This document shows positions 51,356 through 60,475 of a stretch of DNA of 64,000 bases, one piece after another; position 1 is the stretch's first letter, and every line of letters starts with the position of its first letter. Below the pieces are notes generated by a model. That model did no database searches. It worked only from the letters and a program-made list of their open reading frames with translations, and was not told the origin of the DNA. The stretch spans positions 424,978 to 488,977 of the forward strand of contig OW569368.1 of assembly GCA_937625935.1 (NCBI GenBank). The letters run 5' to 3'. A program made the translations under genes and the position numbers. This stretch comes from Tetramitus jugosus. Taxonomy: Eukaryota > Heterolobosea > Eutetramitea > Acrasida > Vahlkampfiidae.

Positions 51356-51806
51356 TCAATTAACAGGCATGAGTTGACCTGATTCATCATCATCTGAGGA
51401 AGAATTGCACCAAAACAACAAAAGTCTTTTGGAATTTTTGTTCTTGAACTCAGCGATTGCATAGAGAACACACCAAGTACTGAAGTGGGCAAAGTAAAAG
51501 AAAATTATCCAGTGTGGTTTGTCCTTGCCCATTATCAAGAAAATAATGGCAGTGATGGGTGCGGTCGGTGTGCTCACAATGGACACTAGTGTGCTACGGT
51601 ACCTTTCAATGATACGAGTGCTCCAGTAGTATACTAATGTTTGCCAGTAGTTGGTAAGTACTGTGCCAGAACAGGAAATGGAAACGATCAACTTGCATGT
51701 TCTGAGTGAACTTTTCTTGTCCAACATTGAGGAAGGCACCAGGTACCTTACCCATTGAGACAAACTCGTACAGGACACCACTATACCAGCCCGCAGTCAA
51801 CCTCAA
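51356..51806 (-). pseudogene. Frame-shifted fragment of a multi-pass membrane transporter (C-terminal part)
   Basis: Two overlapping frames share this stretch. One reads GVLYEFVSMGKVPGAFLN at 51.7-51.8 kb; the other continues with TNYWQTLVYYWSTRIIERY, VSIVSTPTAPITAIIFLIMG and WIIFFYFAHFSTWCVLYAIAEF to a polar, acidic tail. The helices and the T-P-x-x-P motif resemble the last helices of drug/metabolite (EamA-like) transporters. The frame change and the lack of upstream helices indicate a relic. A possible N-terminal partner lies at 55487-55765. Confidence 0.5.
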
Positions 51807-52434
51807 CCATTATCACAAGCAGTGAGTGATCTAGTGAATATGAAGTCCGGATTCAATCTTGGTCGATCGTCGGGAAAGATTGTTAAACCAGCATCGTCAT
51901 TGAAACGTAAAACGCTGAATAATTCATTGAAATCCAAAAGTGCGATAGACTCGACTGAACTATCAGAACCTGCAACACCAAACCACAATCATTCTCAACT
52001 ACTATCACAAACAGTGAATGGTCTATCGGAGCCAGCAAATAACCAACAGAACAACCGAAAGCAATCGGTGGCAACACGATTAGCGCTGAAACACAAAATA
52101 TAAGGTCAAAGTCGAGGAAACGACGATGGGGTGAGTGGAATCATGTGGAAAATGAGGATGAGGAAGATGTAGAAGAGGTAGAAGAAGGAGGAGAGCGTAA
52201 GAGAGTAAAGATAACCCCCTCAGGGAAAGTGATTCAATGGAGGGTACCCAACCCCCTTCGGGAGTGAGAGTTGGAAGTGCCAAAAGAAAATACGTCATGT
52301 CTCCTGACTGCATGGACATTATGTATAAGACAGTGAGACACGTGGTATTTTTGTTCAGCAAGAACGAACCAGATGATAACTCGTTGGAGAACGTAATACA
52401 GTATCTTATAGAGCTCATGGGTGGGGATTGATTG
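51763..52434 (+). pseudogene. Broken gene of unknown family (basic/acidic, three frames)
   Basis: A coding-like track runs in the + direction but changes frame twice. The first part (to a TAA at 52101-52103) is Ser/Asn-rich with two related blocks (PLSQAVSDLVN and LLSQTVNGLSEP). The second, in another frame, reads RSKSRKRRWGEWNHVE and an acidic Glu/Val run. The third (52237-52434) reads YVMSPDCMDIMYKTVRHVVF to VIQYLIELMGGD. It overlaps the transporter fragment on the other strand only slightly. It could be a multi-exon gene with tiny introns, or a decayed one. Not recognised. Confidence 0.35.
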
Positions 52435-52616
52435 GAGGCACCGTTACTGAATATTATTGTTCGTCATTGATGCACACAAACAGTGTGGAGAATATTTGGT
52501 GAACTCTCATCGAGATTTGGTCACAACAAAAAATGAATAAAGACAGGAAATGTGAATGGCCTCTTTACTAATTCCGTGGCTTCTGTTCGACAATCTCAGC
52601 ACTTTGCTGTCTCCCT

Positions 52617-54792
52617 TCAATTCGGCTCTTGCATTTCAACGATTGATAATCTTCCTGCAATCGCTCTTCCATACAATGTAGCGAAATCAGATCTTGAAAC
52701 TTTGAAGCAATAACAATTTCGTTGAACTGGAATTTTGTCAACAACTGATGGCCAGTCCAAGTTGGTTAGTATGAGATAAAATTTTGGTATCGATGCATAG
52801 TTCGCTTCTTTTCGTTCTCCCTTCTCAATCGCATTCATTGTCTTTTCCACCTCTTCTTTGATGAGTGTATTGGTAATTCCTTTTTTGAAAGACTTGGTAA
52901 GCTTCGCCTGAATAAACATGTTCAATGGTGATGGAGGTGGAAATAGAAACACAACATCAACAGCAGCACCATCAGCATTTAAAGCAGTAATCGGTTTCAG
53001 AGGATAAGCCATGTGTGTTTCTGCATATCTGCTCGCAAGCTTGTCACTTATCTGAATTGGAACTTTTGGCAGTTCAATCTTTACCTCATTCAATATGTTT
53101 GGGTAATCACTCAAGCTTGTTACATTCCCAAGTAACTCTGTCATGAACATCTCACTTTTACCCAACATTATAGCACTGTTAATCCTCAAGGTATAGTAGT
53201 AGAGTCCAAATCTTTCGAGGTCTTGCCAATCAATCGGACCCATCAGAATGTCGAGAAGATTCCTCAATGGTGCAAAATACAAAATATTTCGGTTCAATCT
53301 TGAGCAGTAGTCATACAACCATGCAACAGGCAAATCTATTATGTAGTGGTCATTCCCAGCCGACGAAAGAATCACGAATCCTTCATTCTCCAAGTAGTCA
53401 AGCGTTTTTCGTTCTGGTAAACCCACCTCCAGTGGTTCAGTTTTCCTCAATGGGCTTCTTAACGCCCAATAAGATAATATCATTGTAGGATCAGTAACCA
53501 CCCCCAGAGGATATTTTTGGTTGATTTCTAAAATGGTTTTGCTTATCACCGACTCCATCAGCTGTTTAGAAGGACTGTCAAAATTCAAATGAGGGCCACA
53601 AGATAGAAAACAGTTAAACATGTATTCAATAGATCTTGGATGGCCTCCCAGAATGGCACTAAGAATATGACTCCCTACTCTCTGCACAATCGATTGAAAG
53701 TTTTGAAAGTAAGGGAGTTTCATTGCTTTGTCAATCACTTGCTTTGTTTCTTCATATGTCAGTAAATTCATTGGAATCTTATGACTGACGTAAAATGAGG
53801 AAGTAAACACATTAGCAAATTGTACACTACTTGTTCCTGCAAAAAGAACATGTGCAAAAATGTCTCTTTTGCAAAGGAGTGATCCACATTGGTCCACAAT
53901 AAGTTTTAAATACTCCCGTGCCCCAGCATATCTCAAAAGTGAAGTGTATTCATCAACTCCAATGATGATATCACGTTTGTTAGTTTTTTCTAAAATGTAA
54001 TTGACGGCCATTGATACACTCAGAGGAGCATTTAACTCGAGAAACTTGTCAATCACATGTGAGATACAAACACCAGGAAGGAAATGAAAAGCCAAAATTC
54101 TAGCAGCAAATGAAGTGATAAGACGATTCTGAGATTTAGCTTTCTCAATACTTTGGAGTGCAAACCTTTCCTGATCTGTCAGATTGTTCCCGTTATGAAA
54201 TGTCATGTTAACAGTGATCGCATCTTCTAAAAAACGTTGTACTTTCTCTAACTCCTTACTGGAGGTATTCTTACAATATTTAAGTAATACTTTCTGTTGT
54301 TCATAGAGGTATCTCGTTTTTCCTAAACCACCACAACAAGCAATGTATGGTACAGTATTTTGTAATCGATCTGTCAAATTAGAGTTGATTCTATGAGAAA
54401 GATGACCAAGTATTGCCTTTGTTGTTTCATCTCTTCCAACAAATGGTAATTCCAGTGCAATAGTTGAAATAAATGAGGAATATCTTTCATCACTTCTAAA
54501 ACTAGCAATCACTTTATCAATCTCCTCCGTCATCAGCTCTCTCGTTGGTCCTGTCATGTGTGTATACAATGTTAGAAAAAGAGGATTTGTCTGCAATTCA
54601 ATAATTGAGAGATAGACACATACCTTTGGACTCTAAAATCAGGGAGTCTCTTTCTTTTTCAATTCTTTCCATTTCTTGTCTCATCTCATTTTTTTCTTTT
54701 TCAATTATTTCTCTTTCTTGTCTCTCTCTTGCCAATTGTTCCTCGAGTTCTTTCATGCGCCTGAGTACAGTTTCATTCATCCCTGACATCAT
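52617..54792 (-). CDS. Coiled-coil / P-loop NTPase / PD-(D/E)xK-like protein, Crinkler-RHS type
   Basis: Two exons, 54792-54624 and 54550-52617, are joined by a 73-nt GTATGT...ACAG intron (phase 1), giving 700 residues. Exon 1 encodes a pure coiled coil (residues 5-50, Glu/Arg-rich). Exon 2 has a Walker A with a replaced first Gly (CCGGLGKT, about 128-135), a Walker B DIIIGVDE (D256-E257) and STAND/RHS-like helical parts. Near the C-terminus a strand with D588 (AAVDVVFLF) is followed by FIQAK (Q604-x-K606), the D...QxK pattern of restriction-endonuclease-like folds. NTPase plus REase-like nuclease is the layout of the Crinkler-RHS effector class spread through eukaryotes. The overall assignment is by architecture, not by a sequence search. 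Confidence 0.65.
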
Positions 54793-54895
54793 TATTGCTT
54801 TCTTGTTTCTGTTCTCTTCTTTTTGTTTGATTTTCTTCGCGTTTCGACGCGGATAAACTATTAATAGGAACGATTACAAAAAATGCCTTTTCGCT

Positions 54896-55192
54896 TCACA
54901 TCGTCGAAGATTTCCTGAGTTCGTTGTACGCCTCTGTAGATTTTTTGTCATAGAATAAGTTTGTCCTTTCATCATAAATCAACACTAAGCTATATCTCTC
55001 CCTGGCATCCGTTGTTGCGACGTCATCAGCGCTACGCAATACACCCCTTCCGTTGGCACCGATTTTAATCAATTGGAAAACAGCAGAGTAAGTCCGATAT
55101 GGTCTTATATAATAGTCTCCGGGGTTAGTGGGCATAGTTCGGATGTATGATTTTTCATCCGGAACGATGAGGCCAAACGATGATGATGTAAA
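54896..55192 (-). CDS. Short unknown ORF, possible fragment
   Basis: From an ATG at 55135 the frame gives 79 residues ending YNELRKSSTM. The same frame is open upstream to about 55192 with TSSSFGLIVPDEKSYIRT and no ATG, which suggests a missing first exon or a fragment. The content (RTYSAVFQLIKIGANG, YSLVLIYDERTNLFYD) looks like a small beta-rich domain. It lies upstream of, and on the same strand as, the NTPase gene. Not recognised. Confidence 0.35.
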   Translation of the reverse strand, partial: FTSSSFGLIVPDEKSYIRTMPTNPGDYYIRPYRTYSAVFQLIKIGANGRGVLRSADDVATTDARERYSLVLIYDERTNLFYDKKSTEAYNELRKSSTM

Positions 55193-55486
55193 GGGAGTTT
55201 GTTACTATCTATCATGTTTGACAGGGCACCATTGATCAGACCGACTAATAGTACATGTACGTTATATGCACGCATCAAAACGCTGTATTATTGTATGTTG
55301 ACTGGATGACTTTCAGAACGAGCACTCAGATTATCCAGAATTGATGAGAATGATCGAGTGAACAGTTGGGTATAATAATTTGGTTCACTGTCTTGGTACC
55401 AACATCCGTTCTATTACAAAAGTAGAAAAGGAATGGAAAGTCGATTTGTTTTCCATGTATATGAATGCTATTGTGAATCAACAAGG
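55193..55486. other. No gene seen
   Basis: Only short open stretches continue from the transporter fragment in another frame (55326-55610), with no recognisable helices. Nothing else was noticed. Confidence 0.3.
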
Positions 55487-55765
55487 TCAAGCGGGAGTGA
55501 TTGACCTTTGAGGTAGGTGGACGATAGATCCAGTCTTCCTTGTTGCAGGCAAGCGTGAATAGATGGAGGAGACGACATAGCATCCACCATAAACAAGCAC
55601 GAATGCACACGAGCAGCTCACCAGAATAAAGTAGGGAACAACTGGACAGGCATCAGTCATCAACTTGAAGAAGATGACCTGGATAACCTCAAGTGCAATA
55701 GTTGCAAGTATCAACAACGCAAATGGAAGTGCTTGGAGGATTGAATCTCTTCGTAGATAGTGCAT
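55487..55765 (-). pseudogene. Membrane-transporter N-terminal fragment
   Basis: From the ATG at 55765 the frame encodes a short polar start, then two hydrophobic helices (LPFALLILATIALEVIQVIFF and VVPYFILVSCSCAFVLVYGG), then stops after a polar end. The segment KLMTDACPVVPYF looks like the start of a multi-pass transporter. It is on the same strand as the C-terminal transporter fragment at 51.4-51.8 kb. Whether the two were once one gene cannot be shown here. Confidence 0.4.
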
Positions 55766-56271
55766 TAGGTAGTTAGTACTTTGGTTTTCGTTCTCTTATA
55801 CTATCCTAAAATTTCGTTCATAAACGATGTGAGGACAATGCATACTGGGGGGTTTTGTTCCATGTTAGAATTAGAGGAGATGTCACACACATATCATCTT
55901 GACAGATTAGGTGACCTCAGGTTTTGCCCATGCGTGAACACGTTCGGGTATTGGTTCGCGGAAAACAAGTACTATCGGTATCAACGTGAATTGTGACTCT
56001 CAAGGTCATCTTCTGTGTCATCTCACCAACACACCTTTGTTGAAAGACAAGAAGTATTATCTGAGCCGCCAATCGTCATTCGCCATAGAATTGGAGGAAG
56101 TGCCATACCTCACTAGTTCTCCCCATCTTTTCACACTTTTCTGAGAGGAAATTCTACTGCTTCAACTCACTGAGGCATCATATCGTCATTGGCGTTAACT
56201 TTGTAATTTAGTTCATTCCACCAAAGAAATCACATGCATTAGCCAAGATCAGATAACTCTGCGCCCAGGTC
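55766..56271. other. No gene seen
   Basis: Only a 71-codon ORF (55781-55996, plus) without recognisable content. No RNA gene or repeat was noticed. Confidence 0.35.
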
Positions 56272-57431
56272 CTATGTATCTAGAATCAGTCGATTCCAGA
56301 AAGAAGGACGTGAGCGAGCTGATTCCAGCGTAGGAGGGCGAATAGCTTCCCTGATATCATTGTTGATGCGTGTAATACATGTGTCCAGAGCAATGTAGAA
56401 TGGATGCGAGGTGCCAAGCGCTTTGAAATAAGGGATTCCGATGGATGTTACTAATTTCTTCACAAGTGGGGACACAAAAGCCACCGACTTGTACCGTTCA
56501 GTGTTCTGGAGTATATACGTAATTATGGTGGATATTTTGTCTTGCATGTTCAATCTGTACAGATACACCAATAGCATTCCAATGGTTTCATGGTCAGAGG
56601 AGCTAGAGTAGTAATACGTGCTGCTCACTCTCGAACAATATTGAGTCCAAATGCTATCGACAAGATTGTTACACATGAAATAATCGCTTGGTTGTATACT
56701 TGAACCTATGGTTGTCGGTGCAAGTTCTCCAATAAATTTAACACCATTCTCATACAGCAACAGCTTGTACAGACTACATCCGATTTGAAGATTTGTAATG
56801 CCCAATCCTGGCCTCACACCTGTATCAAGCAATTGTTTGACATGATTATTCCACTTTGTGTTATTAATCTTGAATTGAGAGGGATCCAATTGCCAAGAGT
56901 TACGAACATTGTCATCAAACAGTGTTTCTTCTCGACGACCAAAGGGTGATTTCGATGACACAGCAATAATCTCTTTGGCTTGAGATTCAACAAGAGGTAA
57001 ACTAATCATGGAGGGAATACCATTGACAGTAATGGCCGGAACAGCAAAATCAGAAGACAATACGGAACCAACTGCAAAATCACCTGGTCTCGCAACATTT
57101 GTAAACAAACTTTCAAATCGATCAACAATTCTTTCTTCTTCTTCTCCTTCATCTTCACTATCCACTTCGTCATCTTCATTGTCATCTTCCTCTACTCTGC
57201 TTGTTTGATCTTGTTGTTCCTGTTGTGCTTGTGGTGCTTGTGCAGAAACAGGCACTGTAAGGTTTAGAGCAGAAGCTGAAGAGGACGAACTGGGTGCTGC
57301 ATTTACCTCTTCTTGACATGAGTGCTCTGGGGAGCAATGGAAACTTCCTGAAATGGCAAATTTTGCACTCCTTGTTGGGCATCGATTGCCGTGTTAGGAT
57401 CAGTTTCAACAGTAGTATCTGGTTGTTCCAT
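56272..57431 (-). pseudogene. 2-oxoglutarate/Fe(II) oxygenase-like protein lacking its catalytic core
   Basis: The main frame (57255-56272) has a Gln/Glu/Asp-rich start, then GDFAVGSVL, ITVNGIPSMISLPL, SPFGRREETLFDDNVRN and SWQLDPSQFKINN, then CSLYKLLLYENGVKF. This matches the N-terminal part of large 2OG-Fe(II) oxygenase-like proteins, in which the K-L-L-L-Y-E-x-G-x-F segment leads to an H-x-D iron motif (PHRDTEK type). Here F is followed directly by IGELAPTTIGSSI with no H-x-D, and the sequence continues in a helical C-terminal region. The frame starts at a GTG. A candidate first exon begins at the ATG at 57431 (EQPDTTVETD...), but no GT-AG junction I tried joins it in frame. Confidence 0.6.
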
Positions 57432-57705
57432 CCTCTTCTTGAGCAGGGATATCCTCCATTGTGTCCAAGGTATGTAAAAAAGTTTCAGCTTTGTTTGAGC
57501 TCTCTGTGTTGTGATCTTTTTTTGGAGTGGCGGAGTTATGGCGGATCAGAAAAAGTTCGTCATCCAGCGTATCGCACAAGAGTCGGTATCATGCTATGAA
57601 TATCTATGTTGGTGACGATCATCCATGATGACTCTACACTGTGGTCCACGCACTTTTTTTCGGGAAATTTGTTGAATCGATCACCAAAAAAAGAAGGCAC
57701 ATCCC

Positions 57706-58778
57706 ATGGGCAGAAAACGAAAGACTGTTATTGCATCAACAAAAGAAGAGTGCAAATTGCCAAGGAAGCGCAAGAGATCTGCTCAAGAAGTGAAAGAGAA
57801 GAATAAACAGCACAAACACACGAAACTTTCACTTGAAAAGACTACTCTACAACAATTGCTGGCATTGAAGCAAAAAGAATATCATGATAAGAGCAATTCT
57901 CAGTTCGTGCATGAGTTATTGAACTGTTACGACGAAGTACAGAGATTGAAAGAGCGGTTAGCAGATGTTCACAAAGCTATTGAAAATCCGAAGTGTATTA
58001 TATGCGAAGCTGCTTGCGATGATTTATTTTTCAATAAGATCGAGCAGCTGGCTAAGGTCCAAAGCAATCCACTGACGGATACCAAACTAGAAGCAAGAAA
58101 TAATGGTATTTATTTTAGAGTTCGTCAGTCAGATCATGCCGAAAAGTCTCAGGTGTCAGAGAAATGGAATATCTATCAGCTGCGTTACAGCATGTTCATA
58201 TTTTACCTGCTAGAATCAATGAAGTTGTTGAAACAGTTCTCAGTGTATTGGGTGTGAAAGTGAATGGACTTTTTCCCTCCCTGCAACAGCATATTCTCAT
58301 CACCCACCGCTATGCAATATATTCAGACATGTTGTTCTATTCTACTACTAGTGACCGACAATTTTGTATCAACACAGACGACTTCAGTCGTAATTATAAG
58401 GCGCATCAGGTAGTAGCACTAACATCCTCCAATCAATCTGGTAATATGGAGCATCATACTGCTGATATAGCTAGAATACCATCCAAGACGGTTGAAGCAA
58501 AAGAAAACTCGTTGTTCGAGATACGTGACTACTTCAAGCGAATACATGAACTGATGAGTGGTCACGAAGATATCGAGAGTGATATATTACTGCGTGTGCA
58601 GGCTAAACAGAGTGATAGATTCATTGTGGAACAGTTGCTCGGTGAGCGCATCAATGATCACCTACAGAAGCATGGAAAAAAGTATTTGATCACTGTTTTC
58701 TGCGCTGCACATATCGCAAATACTGCTGTTGAACTTGCCTGTGGGGGGAGCGTCCAGATATTATTTCTTACGCCCTAG
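57706..58778 (+). CDS. Unknown basic/coiled-coil protein, 3' end cut by a repeat
   Basis: Two overlapping frames join through a 47-nt intron (GTATTT at 58106 to CTCAG at 58152, phase 1), which turns ...TDTKLEARNNG into GVREMEYLSAALQHVHIL. The 341-residue product has a nuclear-signal-like basic start (MGRKRKT...PRKRKRS), a coiled coil (about 40-85), a C-x2-C pair (KCIICEAACDD) and a globular C-terminal part. It ends VFCAAHIANTAVELACGGSVQ and a few more codons, the last of which lie inside the left arm of the 19-bp inverted repeat. The original 3' end is therefore probably lost. I do not recognise the family. Confidence 0.5.
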
Positions 58779-58949
58779 GGAGGGGGTCTGAGAAATTTAT
58801 TCAAATATTTATTCATAGGGGGTCTGTTGATCTCAATCCTAGTAGGATAATTAGTCTAACGGTCGAATTTACAGGAAAATGTGTTATTCAAATTTATTCA
58901 AAACAGGCTGGGAGGGGGTCAGTGGTGAATATAATATCTGGACGCTCCC
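58746..58949. repeat. 204-bp element with perfect 19-bp terminal inverted repeats
   Basis: Positions 58746-58764 and 58931-58949 are exact reverse complements (GGGAGCGTCCAGATATTAT and its complement). The interior is AT-rich with two similar ATTTATTCAAA blocks and no ORF. The left arm interrupts the preceding gene. A G-run flanks both sides, so a target duplication of G bases would be invisible. It has the size and form of a miniature inverted-repeat element. Confidence 0.75.
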
Positions 58950-59090
58950 GGGGGGTTGGGTTTGGGGATACATAAACCTAGCTCAACCCTTTTTTATTAG
59001 GCCTAATATGGAAGAGGAATGTCTAAATATGGTTTTTGAGTGATTTTGACTTTAGGTTGGGTTTGGACTTCATAAGCCTAAACCCAACCT
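58950..59090. repeat. Interstitial telomere-like seeds, one as an inverted pair
   Basis: GGTTGGGTTTGGGG lies at about 58955-58968, immediately right of the 204-bp element. AGGTTGGGTTT at 59054-59064 and its exact complement AAACCCAACCT at 59080-59090 form an 11-bp inverted pair around 15 bases. These are short variants of the terminal TTTGGG repeat, about 4 kb inside the telomere. Confidence 0.7.
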
Positions 59091-59148
59091 ATAGAGATTA
59101 TGACTGTTTTTAACATTGTCTAACAGGATTTAACAGGATTAAAGCTGT

Positions 59149-59229
59149 ATCGTCTCGAAGAGACGATCGCTCCCTGCTGTAATTAACAGATTTTCTCTGC
59201 AACAGGATTAAAGCTGCAACAGATTTTTA
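59149..59229. repeat. Hairpin unit, copy 1
   Basis: An 8-bp stem ATCGTCTC/GAGACGAT with a GAA loop (59149-59167) is followed by GCTGTAATTAACAGATTTT (from 59176) and GCAACAGGATTAAAGCTGCA (59199-59218). The same arrangement recurs at 59610-59687 with different stem bases. Non-coding. Confidence 0.6.
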
Positions 59230-59470
59230 TGATAGATTTTTTTCAGAAAAGCATGAGATTAACACTGGACTGCATGATAAGAGACCTGTTTTTTTCAGAT
59301 TTTGGACTGGAATTTTAGACCTCTAGTATTCATTTGAAGCATTAAATCTGTTATTTCTGTCATTTTTTTTGTTTTTTCGGGTTGATTGAGTTGCATTTCA
59401 GTACTTTGACTTTTGATTACCTTGAAATTCTCTTGACTTGATGATTTTCACCAGTTTTAGAGATAATACG

Positions 59471-59516
59471 GATACATCCTGGATTCCCCAACCTAAGGAA
59501 ACGATTTCCTTATATA
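59471..59516. repeat. 46-bp direct repeat, copy 1
   Basis: The block starting GATACATCCTGGATTCCCCA recurs at 60348-60395; the first 29 bases are identical and the end ATTTCCTTATATA is shared. Both are followed by a poly-T run. Confidence 0.75.
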
Positions 59517-59609
59517 GTAATTTTTTTTTGAGATTTTTTATTGCTCTCGGAGCTTCAACAGGATGAGATGAAGAGATCGGCGTGATTTCAACTCGATTTG
59601 AGCTTTATA

Positions 59610-59687
59610 GGCTCGTAGAGCCGATATATCTGTGCTGTATTAAACAGATTTTTATCGGCAACAGTGTTAAAACTGCAACAGATTTTA
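59610..59687. repeat. Hairpin unit, copy 2
   Basis: A 5-bp stem GGCTC/GAGCC with a GTA loop (59610-59622) is followed by GCTGTATTAAACAGATTTTT (from 59634) and GGCAACAGTGTTAAAACTGC. It is the counterpart of copy 1, 461 bp downstream. The downstream block is more alike between copies than the stem. Confidence 0.6.
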
Positions 59688-60328
59688 GACGACTTTGATT
59701 CTGTATTGGGCGTAAGAGGTACAAGTTAAACATGATTTCTTTGTTTTAAATCAGAGTATTGGGACATTATTTGATCATTTTTCACATAATTTCCGACTAA
59801 AAGTATTTTTTGACTCAGTGTCTTAGTACTTGATTTTTCAGAAATTTGGATTGACTTGATTTAGTGTTTTTCTGAATAGAATCGACAGTTCTTATCTAAT
59901 AATCACTGTAGAATCAGATATTTTATCTATTTAAGAGCCCATTTGATTTAAAATTTTGTCAGATAGTGACATAGTTTGTTTTCCAATTTTAATCTAATTT
60001 ATAGTTGGAATGCCAGATCCAAAGCGTCAGAAATCCAGAGAACTAACTTTTTCTGAGTGACATTTCAGATTTATGATGGAAATCAACTGAGAATCTTTGA
60101 GAAAAATGGTTCTTTTGCGAGAGATTAGCGCTGAAAGAGTGAGAAGCAAAACTTTGTTCTTTCTTGAATGCAGAGTTGAATACCCAGACCCAACCCGTCA
60201 TAACTGAAAAGAAAGAGCAATGATTACTCATTAAACGTGTATTGACTCGCTTGATTGCCTCGAATCCTTCCAGATATGGAATGAGAAGTTTTCGATTTTC
60301 GACAAATACTCATGAATGTCAAGCGATG

Positions 60329-60395
60329 GGTTGGGTTTGGGTTTGGGGATACATCCTGGATTCCCCAACCTAAGGAGAGCTATTTCCTTATATAT
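60329..60395. repeat. Telomere-like seed plus 46-bp direct repeat, copy 2
   Basis: GGGTTGGGTTTGGGTTTGGGG (about 60328-60347; two and a half terminal-type units) runs directly into the second copy of the GATACATCCTGG block. The seed-plus-GATACAT order also occurs at 58960-58973 (TTTGGGGATACAT), so seeds and this block share a junction. Confidence 0.7.
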
Positions 60396-60475
60396 CATGT
60401 TTTTTTTTTGCTAGCTATCATTGCACTGGCAGCGTTAGCTGACAGTGCTGAACATCTATATGAAAATTTGAGCTT

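Larger units (their letters stand above)
58969..60475. other. AT-rich non-coding subtelomeric interval
   Basis: Apart from the repeats listed separately there is no gene here. The sequence is T-rich, with ORFs only of shadow size (for example 60043-60231 minus; 60312-60737 plus overlaps the recombinase). Confidence 0.55.

Noticed and set aside
57706-58778. The 57.7-kb gene as a transposase for the 204-bp element
   Set aside because: No DDE, Tnp or recombinase landmark was seen, and the element cuts into the gene rather than enclosing it.
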